The notes: generated by a model not told the origin, from the letters alone. A stretch of 64,000 nucleotides of DNA from Flectobacillus major DSM 103 (GCF_000427405.1 NZ_KE386491.1:4751302-4815301); one strand, 5' to 3'; shown: positions 33,744 to 43,897, counted from the stretch's first letter. Numbers and translations: made by a program.

Positions 33744-35999
33744 TTATTCGCCACGTACAATTTCGACTACACCACTTACCTGTTCAAGCGATACAACGAG
33801 TTTTTCAAGATGAACGGTATCGTTGACCATTAGAGCGATTTTCCCTTCAAAAATACCATCTTTTACTCCAATCGAAAGGTTTTGGATATTCACTTGGAGT
33901 TCTTGCGAAATCACCCGTGTAACATCGTTCATAAGCCCCATACGATCGGTACCTTTGATAATAAGGTGAGCCACAAACGACATATTGACTTTTGATGCCC
34001 AAACTGCCTTTAGTACACGGTCGCCGTGTCGTGACAACAGCTCTGAGGCATTCGGGCAAGAGGTTCTATGGATTTTGATACCTTCGTTGATAGTGACAAA
34101 GCCAAATACATCGTCGCCTGCAATAGGATTACAGCATTTGGCCAATGTATAGTCGATTTTGTCCATATCCTCGCCAATCAAAATAGCATCGGCATCCTTG
34201 CGGTCGCCATGAAGTTTTTTGAGTTCCTTTACAACATTTTTGGTGTTGGTTAATGGCTCTTGAATAGCTTTGGCTGCTTGTTTGCGTTCATGAGCCTCAC
34301 GGTCGGACTTCCATTTTTTGAGTTCGTCGAGTTGGATATAGCCTTTTCCAAAACGATAAAATAAGTCGTTGGCATCTTTGGCATTGAAATAGGCTCGGAG
34401 CTGGTTGGTCACTTCCAATGTAAGAGTATTGACACCAATAATCTTGAGGCGGTGCTCAATCATATCACGCCCCATTACCACGTGTTGTTTGTTGGCCTCC
34501 TTGATATAATCCTTAATTCTGGATTTGGCTTTTGTTGTAACAACATAATTGAGCCAATCTTCAGAAGGCTTTTGTTTCGACGAAGTGATACACTCAATAA
34601 TATCTCCCGTTTTTAGCTTATAACTGAGTGGTACTAGTTTGGTATTTACTTTAGCTCCTATACATCGAGCCCCCACTTCTGTGTGGATTTCAAAGGCAAA
34701 GTCTAAGGCTGTAGCACCATCTTTGAGTACAATAAGCTTTCCTTTTGGTGTATAAACAAATACCTCTTCGTTGTACAAGCTACTACGAATGTCGTCGACA
34801 AGTTCGACAGCCGATTGTTGTGATTTATCTGAATTGTCTAAGGCTTCACGAATTTGCGAAAGCCACGATTCAAAAGCTTTATTGGTACGAGTATCGTTAC
34901 CCTTGTATTTCCAGTGGGCGGCAAAGCCTTTTTCAGCAATTTCGTCCATCCGTGTGGTACGGATTTGTACCTCTACCCATCGTCCTCGTTTGCCAGAACT
35001 CATTACAGTAGTGTGCAACGATTCGTAGCCATTTGATTTAGGGTTTGAAATCCAGTCTTTAAGGCGGTCGGGATTGGGTTTATAATGGTCGGTAACCATA
35101 GAATAAACAGCCCAGCAAGCCGATTTTTCTTGTTCTTTGGGTACTTCCAAAATTACCCGAACGGCAAAAAGGTCATAGATTTCGTCAAAAGGAACATGGT
35201 TCTTTTTGAGTTTATTATAAATAGAAAAAATGGATTTAGGTCGCCCTTTGATCACATGCTTGAGTCCAAGGTCTTGTAAGCTTTTTTCGATTGGTCTGAT
35301 AAAGTTCTGGATGAATTTTTCACGAGACGCTTTCGTTTCTTTGAGCTTTTTGGCAATGTCTTTATATACCTCTGGCTCGGTATATTTGAGGCACAAATCT
35401 TCTAGTTCCGACTTAATGGCATGAAGCCCCAAACGGTGAGCGAGTGGTGCATAAAGGTAAAAAGTTTCTGAACTAATTTTGAGTTGCTTGTCACGAGCCA
35501 TGCTTACCAAAGTACGCATATTGTGCAGGCGGTCGGCTAGTTTGATGAGAATAACCCTAATATCGTCTGATAGGGTCAAAAGCATCTTTCTAAAGTTTTC
35601 GGCTTGTTGCGATGAGCCATATTCAAAAACACCTGATATTTTGGTGAGGCCATCTATAATTTTAGCTACTTTTTTGCCAAATTTTTCTTCAATTTCATCA
35701 AGAGTTATTTCGGTATCTTCTACAACATCATGCAAGAGGGCACAGATAATCGAGGTGGCCCCTAGTCCAATTTCGTCTATACAAATTTGAGCAACAGCAA
35801 TAGGGTGGTAAATATAAGGTTCACCCGACTTACGACGCATATCTTTGTGTGCGTCCATTGATATCAAAAATGCTTGTTTGATTAATTTGGCATCGTTATC
35901 TTGTAGATAAGGTTTTGCGGATAAAAGCAATTTCCTGTACCGTTTCAGAATTTCTTTTCTTTCTAGTTCTAAGTCTATCGCTACTGCTTCTACGGACAT
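33744..35999 (-). CDS. spoT: RelA/SpoT-family (p)ppGpp synthetase/hydrolase
   Basis: 751 residues. Domain order: HD hydrolase (about 45-200; HPIAVAQICIDEIG and ALLHDVVEDTE, with LADRLHNM), synthetase (about 240-360; GRPKSIFSIYNKLKK, YDLFAVRVIL, NGYESLHTTVM), TGS (about 400-460; VFVYTPKGKLIVLKDGATALDFA), a helical region with a Cys-bearing CCNPIAGDD segment, and a C-terminal ACT domain. An intact HD motif indicates that hydrolase activity is kept, so it is bifunctional. It adjusts growth to starvation. Confidence 0.97.
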   Translation of the reverse strand: MSVEAVAIDLELERKEILKRYRKLLLSAKPYLQDNDAKLIKQAFLISMDAHKDMRRKSGEPYIYHPIAVAQICIDEIGLGATSIICALLHDVVEDTEITLDEIEEKFGKKVAKIIDGLTKISGVFEYGSSQQAENFRKMLLTLSDDIRVILIKLADRLHNMRTLVSMARDKQLKISSETFYLYAPLAHRLGLHAIKSELEDLCLKYTEPEVYKDIAKKLKETKASREKFIQNFIRPIEKSLQDLGLKHVIKGRPKSIFSIYNKLKKNHVPFDEIYDLFAVRVILEVPKEQEKSACWAVYSMVTDHYKPNPDRLKDWISNPKSNGYESLHTTVMSSGKRGRWVEVQIRTTRMDEIAEKGFAAHWKYKGNDTRTNKAFESWLSQIREALDNSDKSQQSAVELVDDIRSSLYNEEVFVYTPKGKLIVLKDGATALDFAFEIHTEVGARCIGAKVNTKLVPLSYKLKTGDIIECITSSKQKPSEDWLNYVVTTKAKSRIKDYIKEANKQHVVMGRDMIEHRLKIIGVNTLTLEVTNQLRAYFNAKDANDLFYRFGKGYIQLDELKKWKSDREAHERKQAAKAIQEPLTNTKNVVKELKKLHGDRKDADAILIGEDMDKIDYTLAKCCNPIAGDDVFGFVTINEGIKIHRTSCPNASELLSRHGDRVLKAVWASKVNMSFVAHLIIKGTDRMGLMNDVTRVISQELQVNIQNLSIGVKDGIFEGKIALMVNDTVHLEKLVVSLEQVSGVVEIVRGE

Positions 36000-36140
36000 A
36001 TCGGCTTAATGGGGACTAAGTGATCAGTATATATTTAGATTGTTTTTTGTGAGTAAAACGGCCAATTTTAGCGTGGTCTAGGCTCAAAATAAGGGCTAAT
36101 TACATATACTAAGTTAAGAATTTTAAGAGCAAAAACAAAT

Positions 36141-36167
36141 AAAAAAGCTCGTATTTGCGGTACGAGC
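36141..36167 (-). terminator. Intrinsic terminator after DUF6089-like gene
   Basis: On the minus strand GCTCGTA pairs with TACGAGC around a 7-nt loop and is followed by TTTTTT, a textbook Rho-independent terminator 25 bp after the stop at 36192. Confidence 0.85.
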
Positions 36168-36191
36168 GTTATGAAAGTAAGTTTTCAGGAC

Positions 36192-37232
36192 TTATTTAAG
36201 TTTGGGGCACTTGATAGATGGCGTGATATGATATACCAGTTTGATAGTTGTTAATAAATAGCTATCATTGATTTTAGCCGTAGAATTACGGGTAAAGTTT
36301 CGGTCAAATCCATCTGGATTAACAATGCTGTTTAATGGAAAATTTGGGTCGGCATAAAGGGGATTACCTACTGCGGCAAACCATGCTCGAATACCGGGCT
36401 CTCGGTCATTCCCTGTTCTGATAGCATACTTTTCTAGTTCTCGGTGGCCAAAAGCAAAAGCGGTCAGATTACTGTTCTGTAGGTCATCAGGATTGGCATA
36501 CGCTCCCCCAATGTCGTCGAGGTAGTCGGTAAAACTGTATCGTAAACTTACTTCAAAGCCAATGTCCCATGTTTTATTTAGTTTGTACGAAACCCCCGCA
36601 CCTAATGGAATACTTGCCGAAATAAGGCTATAGGGTTGTGCATATCCTGGCAAGCCCTGTCCTTCTGTACCAAGTGGCTGTAGGCTTACCCATTCTTTGG
36701 GTTGTATGTCGTTGAGGCCACTTGGAGCCATGGCTACGGGGTTATGGTGAAAAATAGCCAAGCCACCAAACAAATAGGGTATCCATTGAGGGCGGTTGTA
36801 CGAATTTCGGTTTTCTTTAATGATATTATAAACTCCCATTACCGATAATTCTTGGAGGTCGTTTCTAAAATGAGCATTTCGCATAAATAGCTGTTCAAAA
36901 CCTGCCTTTCCTTGAAAATGGTTGTCATCGCCAGCAATTCTTACCCAAGTAAATCCAAGGCGTAATGCCCAATGGGGTGACAAATGGCGTTGAAAAGCAA
37001 CACCTGCATTCCAGCGAATATCTTGAATAAGCGAAGGTACAACATTGGTGTATGGAGCAATGTCGCCAAAATAATGAGAAGTACCCAGCCCAAAAGCTAA
37101 GGACGAATGCTTTTCGTATAGTTTTTTTCTTTGCGGCTCTCTGTTCTTTTTGAACGAAAAGAAAGACTGCGAATGAACGTCTAATATAGCGATTACACTT
37201 AGAATGACGCTAAAAAGGTAAAGTTTTCTCAT
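36192..37232 (-). CDS. Outer-membrane barrel protein, DUF6089-like
   Basis: 346 residues with a signal peptide (MRKLYLFSVILSVIAILDVHSQ). The beginning of the barrel, SSLAFGLGTSHYFGDIAPY followed by SLIQDIRWNAGVAFQRHLSPHW and ALRLGFTWVRIAGDDN, is the pattern of the DUF6089 family of Bacteroidota surface barrels. The C-terminal part is longer than in most members and ends SIKCPKLK. Function unknown; probably structural or involved in surface biogenesis. Confidence 0.85.
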   Translation of the reverse strand: MRKLYLFSVILSVIAILDVHSQSFFSFKKNREPQRKKLYEKHSSLAFGLGTSHYFGDIAPYTNVVPSLIQDIRWNAGVAFQRHLSPHWALRLGFTWVRIAGDDNHFQGKAGFEQLFMRNAHFRNDLQELSVMGVYNIIKENRNSYNRPQWIPYLFGGLAIFHHNPVAMAPSGLNDIQPKEWVSLQPLGTEGQGLPGYAQPYSLISASIPLGAGVSYKLNKTWDIGFEVSLRYSFTDYLDDIGGAYANPDDLQNSNLTAFAFGHRELEKYAIRTGNDREPGIRAWFAAVGNPLYADPNFPLNSIVNPDGFDRNFTRNSTAKINDSYLLTTIKLVYHITPSIKCPKLK

Positions 37233-37368
37233 TATTATAGGATTTGCTATAACATATTAAACGAGGTTGTTTCTTTTTTATGTTAAGCTTAATACTAATT
37301 TTCTGAAAACAAGTTCAGAAAAGAGTATGTGGTTTATTTATAGTTCAAGTAAGTATGCAAAATAAAAT

Positions 37369-37638
37369 ATGATGCTTTCTGAGGCAACGCTAGAAGGCAT
37401 AAGGTGTTTTTTATCACTTAATAAATGGAGGTGCTTGGAATATTGGGGTAAAGGTGCTGGTAAGCATCGCGAATTTTTGTCAAAAATAACAAAAAAGTTG
37501 TTTAGACAAATTGGGGTTTATGATAAGGCTATAATACAAAAACAAAAAATGTATGTTTGTATAGACGCTCGTTTTTCCAATGAAATTGTTCAAACTTGTT
37601 TCAGGATAAGTTTGAAATCTCTGAAACACTACTCGTAA
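37369..37638 (+). CDS. Doubtful small ORF
   Basis: 89 codons from ATG with no recognisable domain; the predicted peptide is basic, Cys-containing and lacks a signal or membrane segment. It lies in an otherwise empty interval between two minus-strand genes. The 16-bp hairpin downstream fits the minus-strand neighbour equally well. It may not be expressed. Confidence 0.2.
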   Translation: MMLSEATLEGIRCFLSLNKWRCLEYWGKGAGKHREFLSKITKKLFRQIGVYDKAIIQKQKMYVCIDARFSNEIVQTCFRISLKSLKHYS

Positions 37639-37689
37639 TCAGGATATTACGATTAATTAATTTTCAGAATCCCTACCCTCTCAAACGTA

Positions 37690-37733
37690 TTTACCTATTA
37701 TCTGGCAATTATTCTTACCAGATAATAGGTAAA
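37690..37733. terminator. Perfect 16-bp hairpin
   Basis: TTTACCTATTATCTGG (37690-37705) and its exact complement (37718-37733) surround a 12-nt loop, 52 bp after the stop of the minus-strand gene at 37785. It is probably a terminator. Confidence 0.7.
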
Positions 37734-37784
37734 TTGTATTTCATGGAGTTTTTGATTCAGTTTTATAAAACGTAGCCATTCTCT

Positions 37785-39695
37785 TTATCCACCGATATTT
37801 TTGAGGTTTTGTTTAGCAGCTTCGTTGTTGGGCTGGAGGCTAAGTACTTGCTTGAAGTCGCGAATAGCCCCTTGGCGGTCGCCAAGTTGTTGGCGAGCTA
37901 GGGCACGGTTAAACCACAAAAGGGGGTCGTTGATACCTTCTTTATCGATAAGGTTGTTATAGGCATCAAGAGATTTTTGTACATTGCCTGTTGCCAAATA
38001 AGCCGCTGCCAAGAAAGTACGACTTTGAAGGATTTTTTTATTGGGCAAAGTCAAAGATTTTTCAAAATCAGGTAATGCTTTTTGAGGTTGCTGAAGGGTA
38101 AAGTAAGCAATCCCTCGGTTCATATAGGCTTCGCCAGTTTTAGCTCCTCGGCGAATTGCCTCATCAAAATATTTTAGGGCAGTTGGTGTATCGCCTTTCA
38201 TACCATAAGCTGTACCGAGGTTTTCCCAAGGCCCCGAATCGTCTTTATAGCCTAATTCAATAGCTTTGAGGTTATTTTGAATCGACTCATCAAGTCGCCC
38301 TTCTTTTTCACCTAAGTATTTACCCAAAGTATGGTAGGCACGGTAGTCGTTGGGATATACCCGAATAATTTGTCCGAATAGAGTTCCTGTATTTTGCCAA
38401 ATAGCTACTTGTGATTTGGTCTGGAAAAAGCAAAAACCTACAAAGGCAAAGCCCATAATCCAAACAGCTTGTTTGAGTGACGCATTTTTTTCGGCAATGG
38501 TTTGTAGTCCCATGCCTAGTAAAAAAAATAAGCCTATATAAGGAATATAAGTGTAGCGGTCGGCCATAATAGCAGCTCCCACCGAAATAAATTGTAACAC
38601 CAATGCTACTGTAACAGCAAAAAAGCCGATGCTAAAAAATACCAATTTTGAGCGTTTGTATAACAAAACTGTGGCCACCAAGGTAATAAGCATAATAACC
38701 AAGCCAATTGAATAGAATTTGACATTGGGGCCTGTGGATTCGTAAGGATAAAAGGCTGATAAATTTAGGGGCAAAAACAAATGATAAAAATACATCAAGA
38801 AACCATAGCCAGCGTATTGTAAACGTTGAAACAAACTAAATACTTGTAAATTGAGGGCTGTGCGTTGTTCGCCAATAATATGAATAGTGCCATGAAAATC
38901 GCCTCCACTCTGAATGTTTGTAGCAATAAGCCCAAAAAGCAAGGAACAAATGAAAAATGGAGCTTTTTCGAGGACAGATTTCAGGTCAAATTTACGGTTT
39001 CGCCAGTAGTCAAGTAAAAGTAATACAACAGGTAATACCACTGCCTGAGCCTTAGAAAGGCACGATAAAAAGAATAGGATAAAACTCCATATAAGGTATT
39101 TTTTCTGATAACCTTTATCTATGTAATACAAATAAGCAATACTCGATGCAATAAAAAACAAGCCGTATAGTACATCTTTTCGTTCTGAAACCCACGTTAC
39201 TGACTCGACCCTCATAGGATGTATCGCAAATAGAAGAGCCGCAAAAAAGGAAGGGAGGAGTTGGCGACCTGATAGTAATAATACCAACCAAAAAACCAAT
39301 AAAACATTGACAGAATGAATCAGATAATTGGTTACAATAAAAGCCTTGGCCGATTCAACCCCTGAAAGGCTAGCGTTTACCATGAGCGACCAAATTGTAA
39401 GTGGGTGATAGTTGAGGGCTACATGGCTTTTGAAGGCTTCGGCCCAATGTCCTTTAGGCTGAGTAACAAGGTAGTTGTTTTCGATATAAACGTGGTCGTC
39501 CCAATCTACAAATTGATTTTTGAATCCTCCCGAAAAAGCGGCGAATACCACAACAAGAAGTATCACAATAGCGAACCATTTGGCTATAGGCTGTGCTTCA
39601 AAGGCTATTGATGTGCTGGCAGGAGAAGGTTTTTCTTGAGCAAAGGCTTTAGGCGACAAACTGTTAGGCTTGCTTGTTTTTTGTTTTTTTGACAT
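37785..39695 (-). CDS. TMTC-like polytopic membrane protein with C-terminal TPRs
   Basis: 636 residues. About ten membrane helices (50-440) precede five tetratricopeptide repeats (about 455-636; TLGKYLGEKEGRLDESI to AIRDFKQVLSLQPNNEAAKQ). The first loop has FVDWDDHVYIENNYLV, whose acidic pair is the catalytic-loop motif of GT-C glycosyltransferases of the PMT/TMTC type, and HPMRVESVTWVSERKDVLYG is the conserved TMTC loop. A lipid-linked sugar donor and protein O-glycosylation are likely from the family; no substrate is known. Confidence 0.88.
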   Translation of the reverse strand: MSKKQKTSKPNSLSPKAFAQEKPSPASTSIAFEAQPIAKWFAIVILLVVVFAAFSGGFKNQFVDWDDHVYIENNYLVTQPKGHWAEAFKSHVALNYHPLTIWSLMVNASLSGVESAKAFIVTNYLIHSVNVLLVFWLVLLLSGRQLLPSFFAALLFAIHPMRVESVTWVSERKDVLYGLFFIASSIAYLYYIDKGYQKKYLIWSFILFFLSCLSKAQAVVLPVVLLLLDYWRNRKFDLKSVLEKAPFFICSLLFGLIATNIQSGGDFHGTIHIIGEQRTALNLQVFSLFQRLQYAGYGFLMYFYHLFLPLNLSAFYPYESTGPNVKFYSIGLVIMLITLVATVLLYKRSKLVFFSIGFFAVTVALVLQFISVGAAIMADRYTYIPYIGLFFLLGMGLQTIAEKNASLKQAVWIMGFAFVGFCFFQTKSQVAIWQNTGTLFGQIIRVYPNDYRAYHTLGKYLGEKEGRLDESIQNNLKAIELGYKDDSGPWENLGTAYGMKGDTPTALKYFDEAIRRGAKTGEAYMNRGIAYFTLQQPQKALPDFEKSLTLPNKKILQSRTFLAAAYLATGNVQKSLDAYNNLIDKEGINDPLLWFNRALARQQLGDRQGAIRDFKQVLSLQPNNEAAKQNLKNIGG

Positions 39696-40172
39696 AATAG
39701 ATAAATAATTGTATGGTTTTCAGCTAAGTAAGTGTTGTCGGGTTTCTCTACAATAAAGCAGTAATTATGCAAAAATTCTGGATTCGGCCTAATAAATCAT
39801 GATGAGTCCTCAAAATTTCACATTAGCACTTCTACTTATATAGGCTTTGCCCCTAATCATTTTACAGCATGAGGTATCAACTACCATTAGGCCATGTACT
39901 AGGTTTTAAATCTACTTCAAATAGCATTCCAAAATACAAAAAGTAGAAAAATTTTAGAGGTAAGATATCGGCTTTCAGATTTATTCGGTTTGTTCTACTT
40001 GTATAAAGGAAGCAAAGCCATTTTAGCTCTATTCCGAAATTCTCAACCTGAAAAAGCATTTAAACTTTCGTGTACATTTATTTTAAAAAAACAGGAATAA
40101 TTTTTTACTTTTCATGTAAAGTAACCATCTTTTTCAAGATTTTTGTTGCCAACACTTCATCAAATAACTCAA
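39696..40172. other. Divergent intergenic region
   Basis: 477 bp between the TMTC-like gene and the GNAT gene. No believable ORF, RNA or strong hairpin is seen; the one minus-strand ORF of 60 codons has no recognisable content. Confidence 0.5.
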
Positions 40173-40679
40173 ATGAAATTTACACTAAGAGCTTTTCGGT
40201 ATGGCGATGAAGAATCTATCGCTTTTTATGCCAATAACTCCAAAATAGCCCAAAATGTCCGAGACAGCTTCCCCAATCCTTACACCATCGACGATGCTAC
40301 TTGGTGGGTGAGTTTCAACCAAACGATAGCTCCACCACTAGCATCTTTGGCTATTGATGTCGATGGACAAGTAATAGGAGGAATCGGTATTATAGTGGGT
40401 ACAGACGTACATCGCTGTTCGGCCGAAATTGGCTATTGGCTAGGAGAGCCGTATTGGGGCATGGGTATTATGACCGAGGCCGTTAGGCAAATGGTAACCT
40501 ATACATTTACACATTTTCAGGAAATAGAGCGGATTTATGCAGGTGTATTTGATTATAACAAGTCTTCTATGAAAGTGCTAGAAAAGGCAGGCTTTACCTT
40601 AGAATCTATTCAGAAAAAAGCGATTATCAAAAATGGCCTTGTATTTGATAGTTGGGTTTTTGTGCAGTTGAGGCAATAA
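40173..40679 (+). CDS. GNAT N-acetyltransferase (RimJ/RimL-like)
   Basis: 168 residues from ATG 40173; the frame also reaches a TTG at 40143, but the fold starts at MKFTLRAFRYGDEESI. The GNAT core is clear: GGIGIIVGTD, then AEIGYWLGEPYWGMGIMTEAV (pyrophosphate-binding loop), ERIYAGVFDYNKSSMKVLEKAGF. This is the RimJ-type subgroup that acetylates ribosomal proteins, amines or antibiotics; the substrate here cannot be told. A shared hairpin separates it from ispF. Confidence 0.92.
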   Translation: MKFTLRAFRYGDEESIAFYANNSKIAQNVRDSFPNPYTIDDATWWVSFNQTIAPPLASLAIDVDGQVIGGIGIIVGTDVHRCSAEIGYWLGEPYWGMGIMTEAVRQMVTYTFTHFQEIERIYAGVFDYNKSSMKVLEKAGFTLESIQKKAIIKNGLVFDSWVFVQLRQ

Positions 40680-40698
40680 CCATACTAAAAAACAGATA

Positions 40699-40741
40699 GT
40701 GCATTAGGCCAATATATACTACCTAATGCACCAACAAAACC
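40699..40741. terminator. Bidirectional hairpin GNAT / ispF
   Basis: A perfect 10-bp stem (GTGCATTAGG / CCTAATGCAC) lies in the 66 bp between the convergent stops at 40679 and 40746. Confidence 0.75.
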
Positions 40742-40745
40742 GCAA

Positions 40746-41222
40746 TTATTTATATATCAAGGCCACACACTGAGCCGCAATACCTTCTCCACGGCCTACA
40801 AAACCAATATGTTCGGAAGTAGTAGCTTTTATAGCAAGGTCTTCTTCGTCGATATTCATTACTTGGGCAAGTACAGTTTTCATCTGAGGAATATGTGGGT
40901 TCAGTTTGGGTACTTGCAAAATAATCGTTACATCGACATTGTTTACTTCCCAACCTGCTTCACGAATCATTTCCATGACCTTTTTGAGCAAAATCTTAGA
41001 ATCCACGCCTTTCCATTGAGGGTCTTTATCAGAAAAATGGTAACCAATATTTCGCATATTGGCGGCCCCCAATAAGGCATCACAAATTACGTGGCAAACA
41101 ATGTCAGCGTCCGAATGACCGACAGCCCCATGCGTATGAGGTACTAAAATACCCCCAAGCCAAAAATCTCGTCCTTCTTCCAGACGATGTACGTCGTAGC
41201 CTTGTCCTACTCTAATCTTCAT
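40746..41222 (-). CDS. ispF: 2-C-methyl-D-erythritol 2,4-cyclodiphosphate synthase
   Basis: 158 residues from ATG 41222 (a TTG four codons earlier is in frame). IspF makes the cyclic diphosphate in the non-mevalonate isoprenoid pathway. The zinc site Asp/His of VGQGYDVHRL and His of GAVGHSDADIVCH, the DALLGA segment, HFSDKDPQWKG and KATTSEHIGFVGRGEGIA are all conserved. Length is normal. Its start is 45 bp from the stop of the M16 peptidase on the same strand, so they may be cotranscribed. Confidence 0.98.
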   Translation of the reverse strand: MKIRVGQGYDVHRLEEGRDFWLGGILVPHTHGAVGHSDADIVCHVICDALLGAANMRNIGYHFSDKDPQWKGVDSKILLKKVMEMIREAGWEVNNVDVTIILQVPKLNPHIPQMKTVLAQVMNIDEEDLAIKATTSEHIGFVGRGEGIAAQCVALIYK

Positions 41223-41266
41223 AATAATATCCAATTCTTAATTGATGTAATGGCCTATTTGATAGG

Positions 41267-42505
41267 CTATTGAACTGCACGGTAATACATAGTTGAGCAA
41301 TGGTTAGGGTCAAAAATTGCCTTAGCTTGTTGGCTGAGTTCGTCGAGTGTTACCGCCTGAATTTTTTCAGCCTCTTGATTTACCCATTCAACATTGCCAG
41401 CATTGGCCGCCATAGCCAAATTCATAGCCCTATTGAGCAGCTCTACCTCCGAAAATACCAAAGTTGACTCAGCTTGGTTTCTAACTTTATTTAGTTCTGT
41501 TTCGTTAATAGCATTTTGGGTAAAATCTTGTAATAAATCATTGATAGCGGCATCGCCTTCTTCAATACTTATACCTTGGTTGAGATTACCCTGTATTACT
41601 ACCAAGCCGGGGTCGAGCGAAGATGTAACATAGGCATTGATAGAGTTGAAAATAGAATGTTCTTTTACCAACTTATTATACAACCTCGATGACTTGCTAC
41701 GCCCTAAAATATCGCTTGCCAAGTCGACAGCATGAAAGCCCTCGGCATAACGAGCAGGCGTATGATATACCTTGTATAGGGCATCTAAAGGTACTGGTGC
41801 TTGGGTTTCGAGAAAACGAGCAGCCGTTTGCTTGGGTTCTTGAGGCAGATTTCTGACAGGAGCATTCCCAGCAGGAATAGGCTCAAACCACTTTTTACAC
41901 AATTGCTTGACTTGTTCAACCGTGACATCGCCAGCTACCACCAATACGGCATTGTTAGGCAAATAGTGTTTATAGAAAAACGCCTTTACGTCGTCCATGG
42001 TAGCATTTTCTATATGCGAAATCTCCTTGCCAATCGTTGCCCACTTGTAGGGGTGAGTGGTATACGCCAAAGGACGAAGTTTGAGCCAAACATCGCCATA
42101 AGGCTGATTGAGGTAACGTTGTTTGAACTCTTCAATAACTACTTTTTGTTGTACTTCCAAAACCTTTGGGTCAAAAGACAGCGACAGCATTCGGTCAGAT
42201 TCCAACCAAAAAGCTGTTTCTAAATTGGCCGACGGAAGTGTAATATAATAGTTGGTAATATCGGGCGAGGTAAAAGCATTGTTTTCGCCCCCAACCAATT
42301 GGAGATGAGTATCGTAGGAAGCAATATTTTTTGAACCTCCAAACATCAAATGTTCAAATAAATGAGCAAAGCCTGTTTTATTTTCATCTTCATCGCGCGA
42401 GCCAACATTATATAATATATTTACCGCCGCAATGGGCGTAGAGTGGTCTTCATGAACATACACCTTGAGGCCATTGTTCAACATAAAATGTGAGTAGCTT
42501 ATCAT
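41267..42505 (-). CDS. M16-family zinc peptidase
   Basis: 412 residues, one M16 unit of two homologous halves. The inverted zinc motif HLFEH (in TGFAHLFEHLMFGG) with the downstream ExxxxxxxE in the N-terminal half is intact, and the C-terminal half has the R-Y-type region near SSRLYNKLVKE. No signal peptide, so it is cytoplasmic or exported by another route. In many Bacteroidota such subunits come in pairs with an inactive partner; none is adjacent here. Confidence 0.92.
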   Translation of the reverse strand: MISYSHFMLNNGLKVYVHEDHSTPIAAVNILYNVGSRDEDENKTGFAHLFEHLMFGGSKNIASYDTHLQLVGGENNAFTSPDITNYYITLPSANLETAFWLESDRMLSLSFDPKVLEVQQKVVIEEFKQRYLNQPYGDVWLKLRPLAYTTHPYKWATIGKEISHIENATMDDVKAFFYKHYLPNNAVLVVAGDVTVEQVKQLCKKWFEPIPAGNAPVRNLPQEPKQTAARFLETQAPVPLDALYKVYHTPARYAEGFHAVDLASDILGRSKSSRLYNKLVKEHSIFNSINAYVTSSLDPGLVVIQGNLNQGISIEEGDAAINDLLQDFTQNAINETELNKVRNQAESTLVFSEVELLNRAMNLAMAANAGNVEWVNQEAEKIQAVTLDELSQQAKAIFDPNHCSTMYYRAVQ

Positions 42506-42738
42506 ATTTCTATTGGGCTAAAACTATCTGACATCCTGAATGTTAGTAAACCTCAGGAATGGTATTCAGATAAGTTTTGGAAAAAAAGTTCATCAATAAG
42601 TGGTGAAAAGTACTGGTTCAAGACAATAATAACAACAAATGTACATAATAAGGTTTGATTTGTATTAAAACACTTATCCTCATATATTGCTAATAGTATA
42701 GACTCCATTATAAATTGCATCAAGCCATAATGTATAAC

Positions 42739-43854
42739 ATGAAAAAACTTTTTTTTTCTCTACTTCTCCTCAATACGCTGTTTGTTTTAAAAATACATGC
42801 ACAGATTTTATCAGACCCACAAGCCCGCCAGCAAATTCAAATAGGGTTAGAAAAAATGTATTCCTACGATTTTAAGGAATCGGCTGATACTTTTTTGAGG
42901 TTAAAAACCAAGTACCCTCAGCACCCTGTGTATTATACACTTATGGCTATCCAAACCGAATTACAGTATTTTCCTTTAAAAGAATACCCATCTCACCAAA
43001 AAACATACTTGGCGTATCTCAACCAAAGCAGGGCATTGGCAGAGGCAATGCTCGACAAAAATGAAGATGACATTGAAGCCAATTTTTTTGAATTAGCCAC
43101 ATTGGGTTACTTGGCTGCTTACGATGCCGATAATCAGGAATTTATGAAGGCCGTTGGGGTTGCTAAAAAAGCTTATACATACCTGAAAAGAGGCTTGGAG
43201 TGGACAGAAAAACAGCCAGAGTTTTTGTACTCGTCGGGTATTTATAACTATTATCGAATAGAATACCCCGAAACCCATTCGTTAATTAAGCCATTTATGT
43301 TCTTTTTTGCAGATGGTAACAAAAAGTTAGGTTTACAACAATTGGATTTAGCAACACGAAAAACCATTTTTGTAAAAAATGAAGCTACTTTTTATGCGGG
43401 TTATGTTTATATGAAATATGAATCGAACCCCCATAAAGCATTGACTTACAATAATATTTTGATAGAAAAATATCCTGATAATTTATTGTACCAAATGCAA
43501 CGAGCCGAAATTTTGACCGCAGTAGGCAAATATGAAGAAGCAGAGGTATATGTAGATAAACTCATGAAGCAAAAAGGAGTGATGTTTCAATGTGCCGCCC
43601 ACATATTTAAGGGTATACAAGCCGAAAAAGAACATAAAGACGACCGTTTGGCAGAAAGCTATTTGTTAAAAGCCCTAAAAATGCCTTACGACGAACGTTT
43701 TACCAAAGACTATCACGCAGTAGCATATTTGAGTTTAGCAAGAATAGCGAAGCGAGCAGGACAACCCGACAAGATGAAGGAATATGCCAAAAAGGCCAGT
43801 AAATTAGCCGAATACAAATCGACGCTAGCCGAAGCCAAGAGTTTATTAAAATAA
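42739..43854 (+). CDS. Secreted TPR-like protein
   Basis: 371 residues from ATG 42739, where a signal peptide begins (MKKLFFSLLLLNTLFVLKIHAQ); the frame extends to TTG 42715. The mature part is all helical with degenerate tetratricopeptide repeats (MYSYDFKESADTFLRLKTKYPQ at the start, then YNNILIEKYPDNLLYQMQRA and YHAVAYLSLARIAKRAGQPDK). It is probably a periplasmic or surface scaffold. Families of this sort are usually annotated only as TPR proteins. A convergent hairpin follows. Confidence 0.8.
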   Translation: MKKLFFSLLLLNTLFVLKIHAQILSDPQARQQIQIGLEKMYSYDFKESADTFLRLKTKYPQHPVYYTLMAIQTELQYFPLKEYPSHQKTYLAYLNQSRALAEAMLDKNEDDIEANFFELATLGYLAAYDADNQEFMKAVGVAKKAYTYLKRGLEWTEKQPEFLYSSGIYNYYRIEYPETHSLIKPFMFFFADGNKKLGLQQLDLATRKTIFVKNEATFYAGYVYMKYESNPHKALTYNNILIEKYPDNLLYQMQRAEILTAVGKYEEAEVYVDKLMKQKGVMFQCAAHIFKGIQAEKEHKDDRLAESYLLKALKMPYDERFTKDYHAVAYLSLARIAKRAGQPDKMKEYAKKASKLAEYKSTLAEAKSLLK

Positions 43855-43894
43855 ATCATCCCTACTATCTATTGAAAAAGGTAGTGGGGATGAT
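43855..43894. terminator. Imperfect hairpin between convergent genes
   Basis: The arms ATCATCCCTACTATC and its near complement GGTAGTGGGGATGAT form a stem with G-T pairs, directly after the stop at 43854 and before the opposite stop at 43898. Confidence 0.6.
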
Positions 43895-43897
43895 GGT

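Noticed and set aside
39877..40059. 60-codon minus-strand ORF in the 39.7-40.2 kb gap
   Set aside because: No signal, domain or promoter; composition does not stand out from intergenic DNA.
41801..42223. 140-codon plus-strand ORF inside the M16 peptidase gene
   Set aside because: Opposite-strand shadow; the peptidase zinc motif and full length are on the minus strand.
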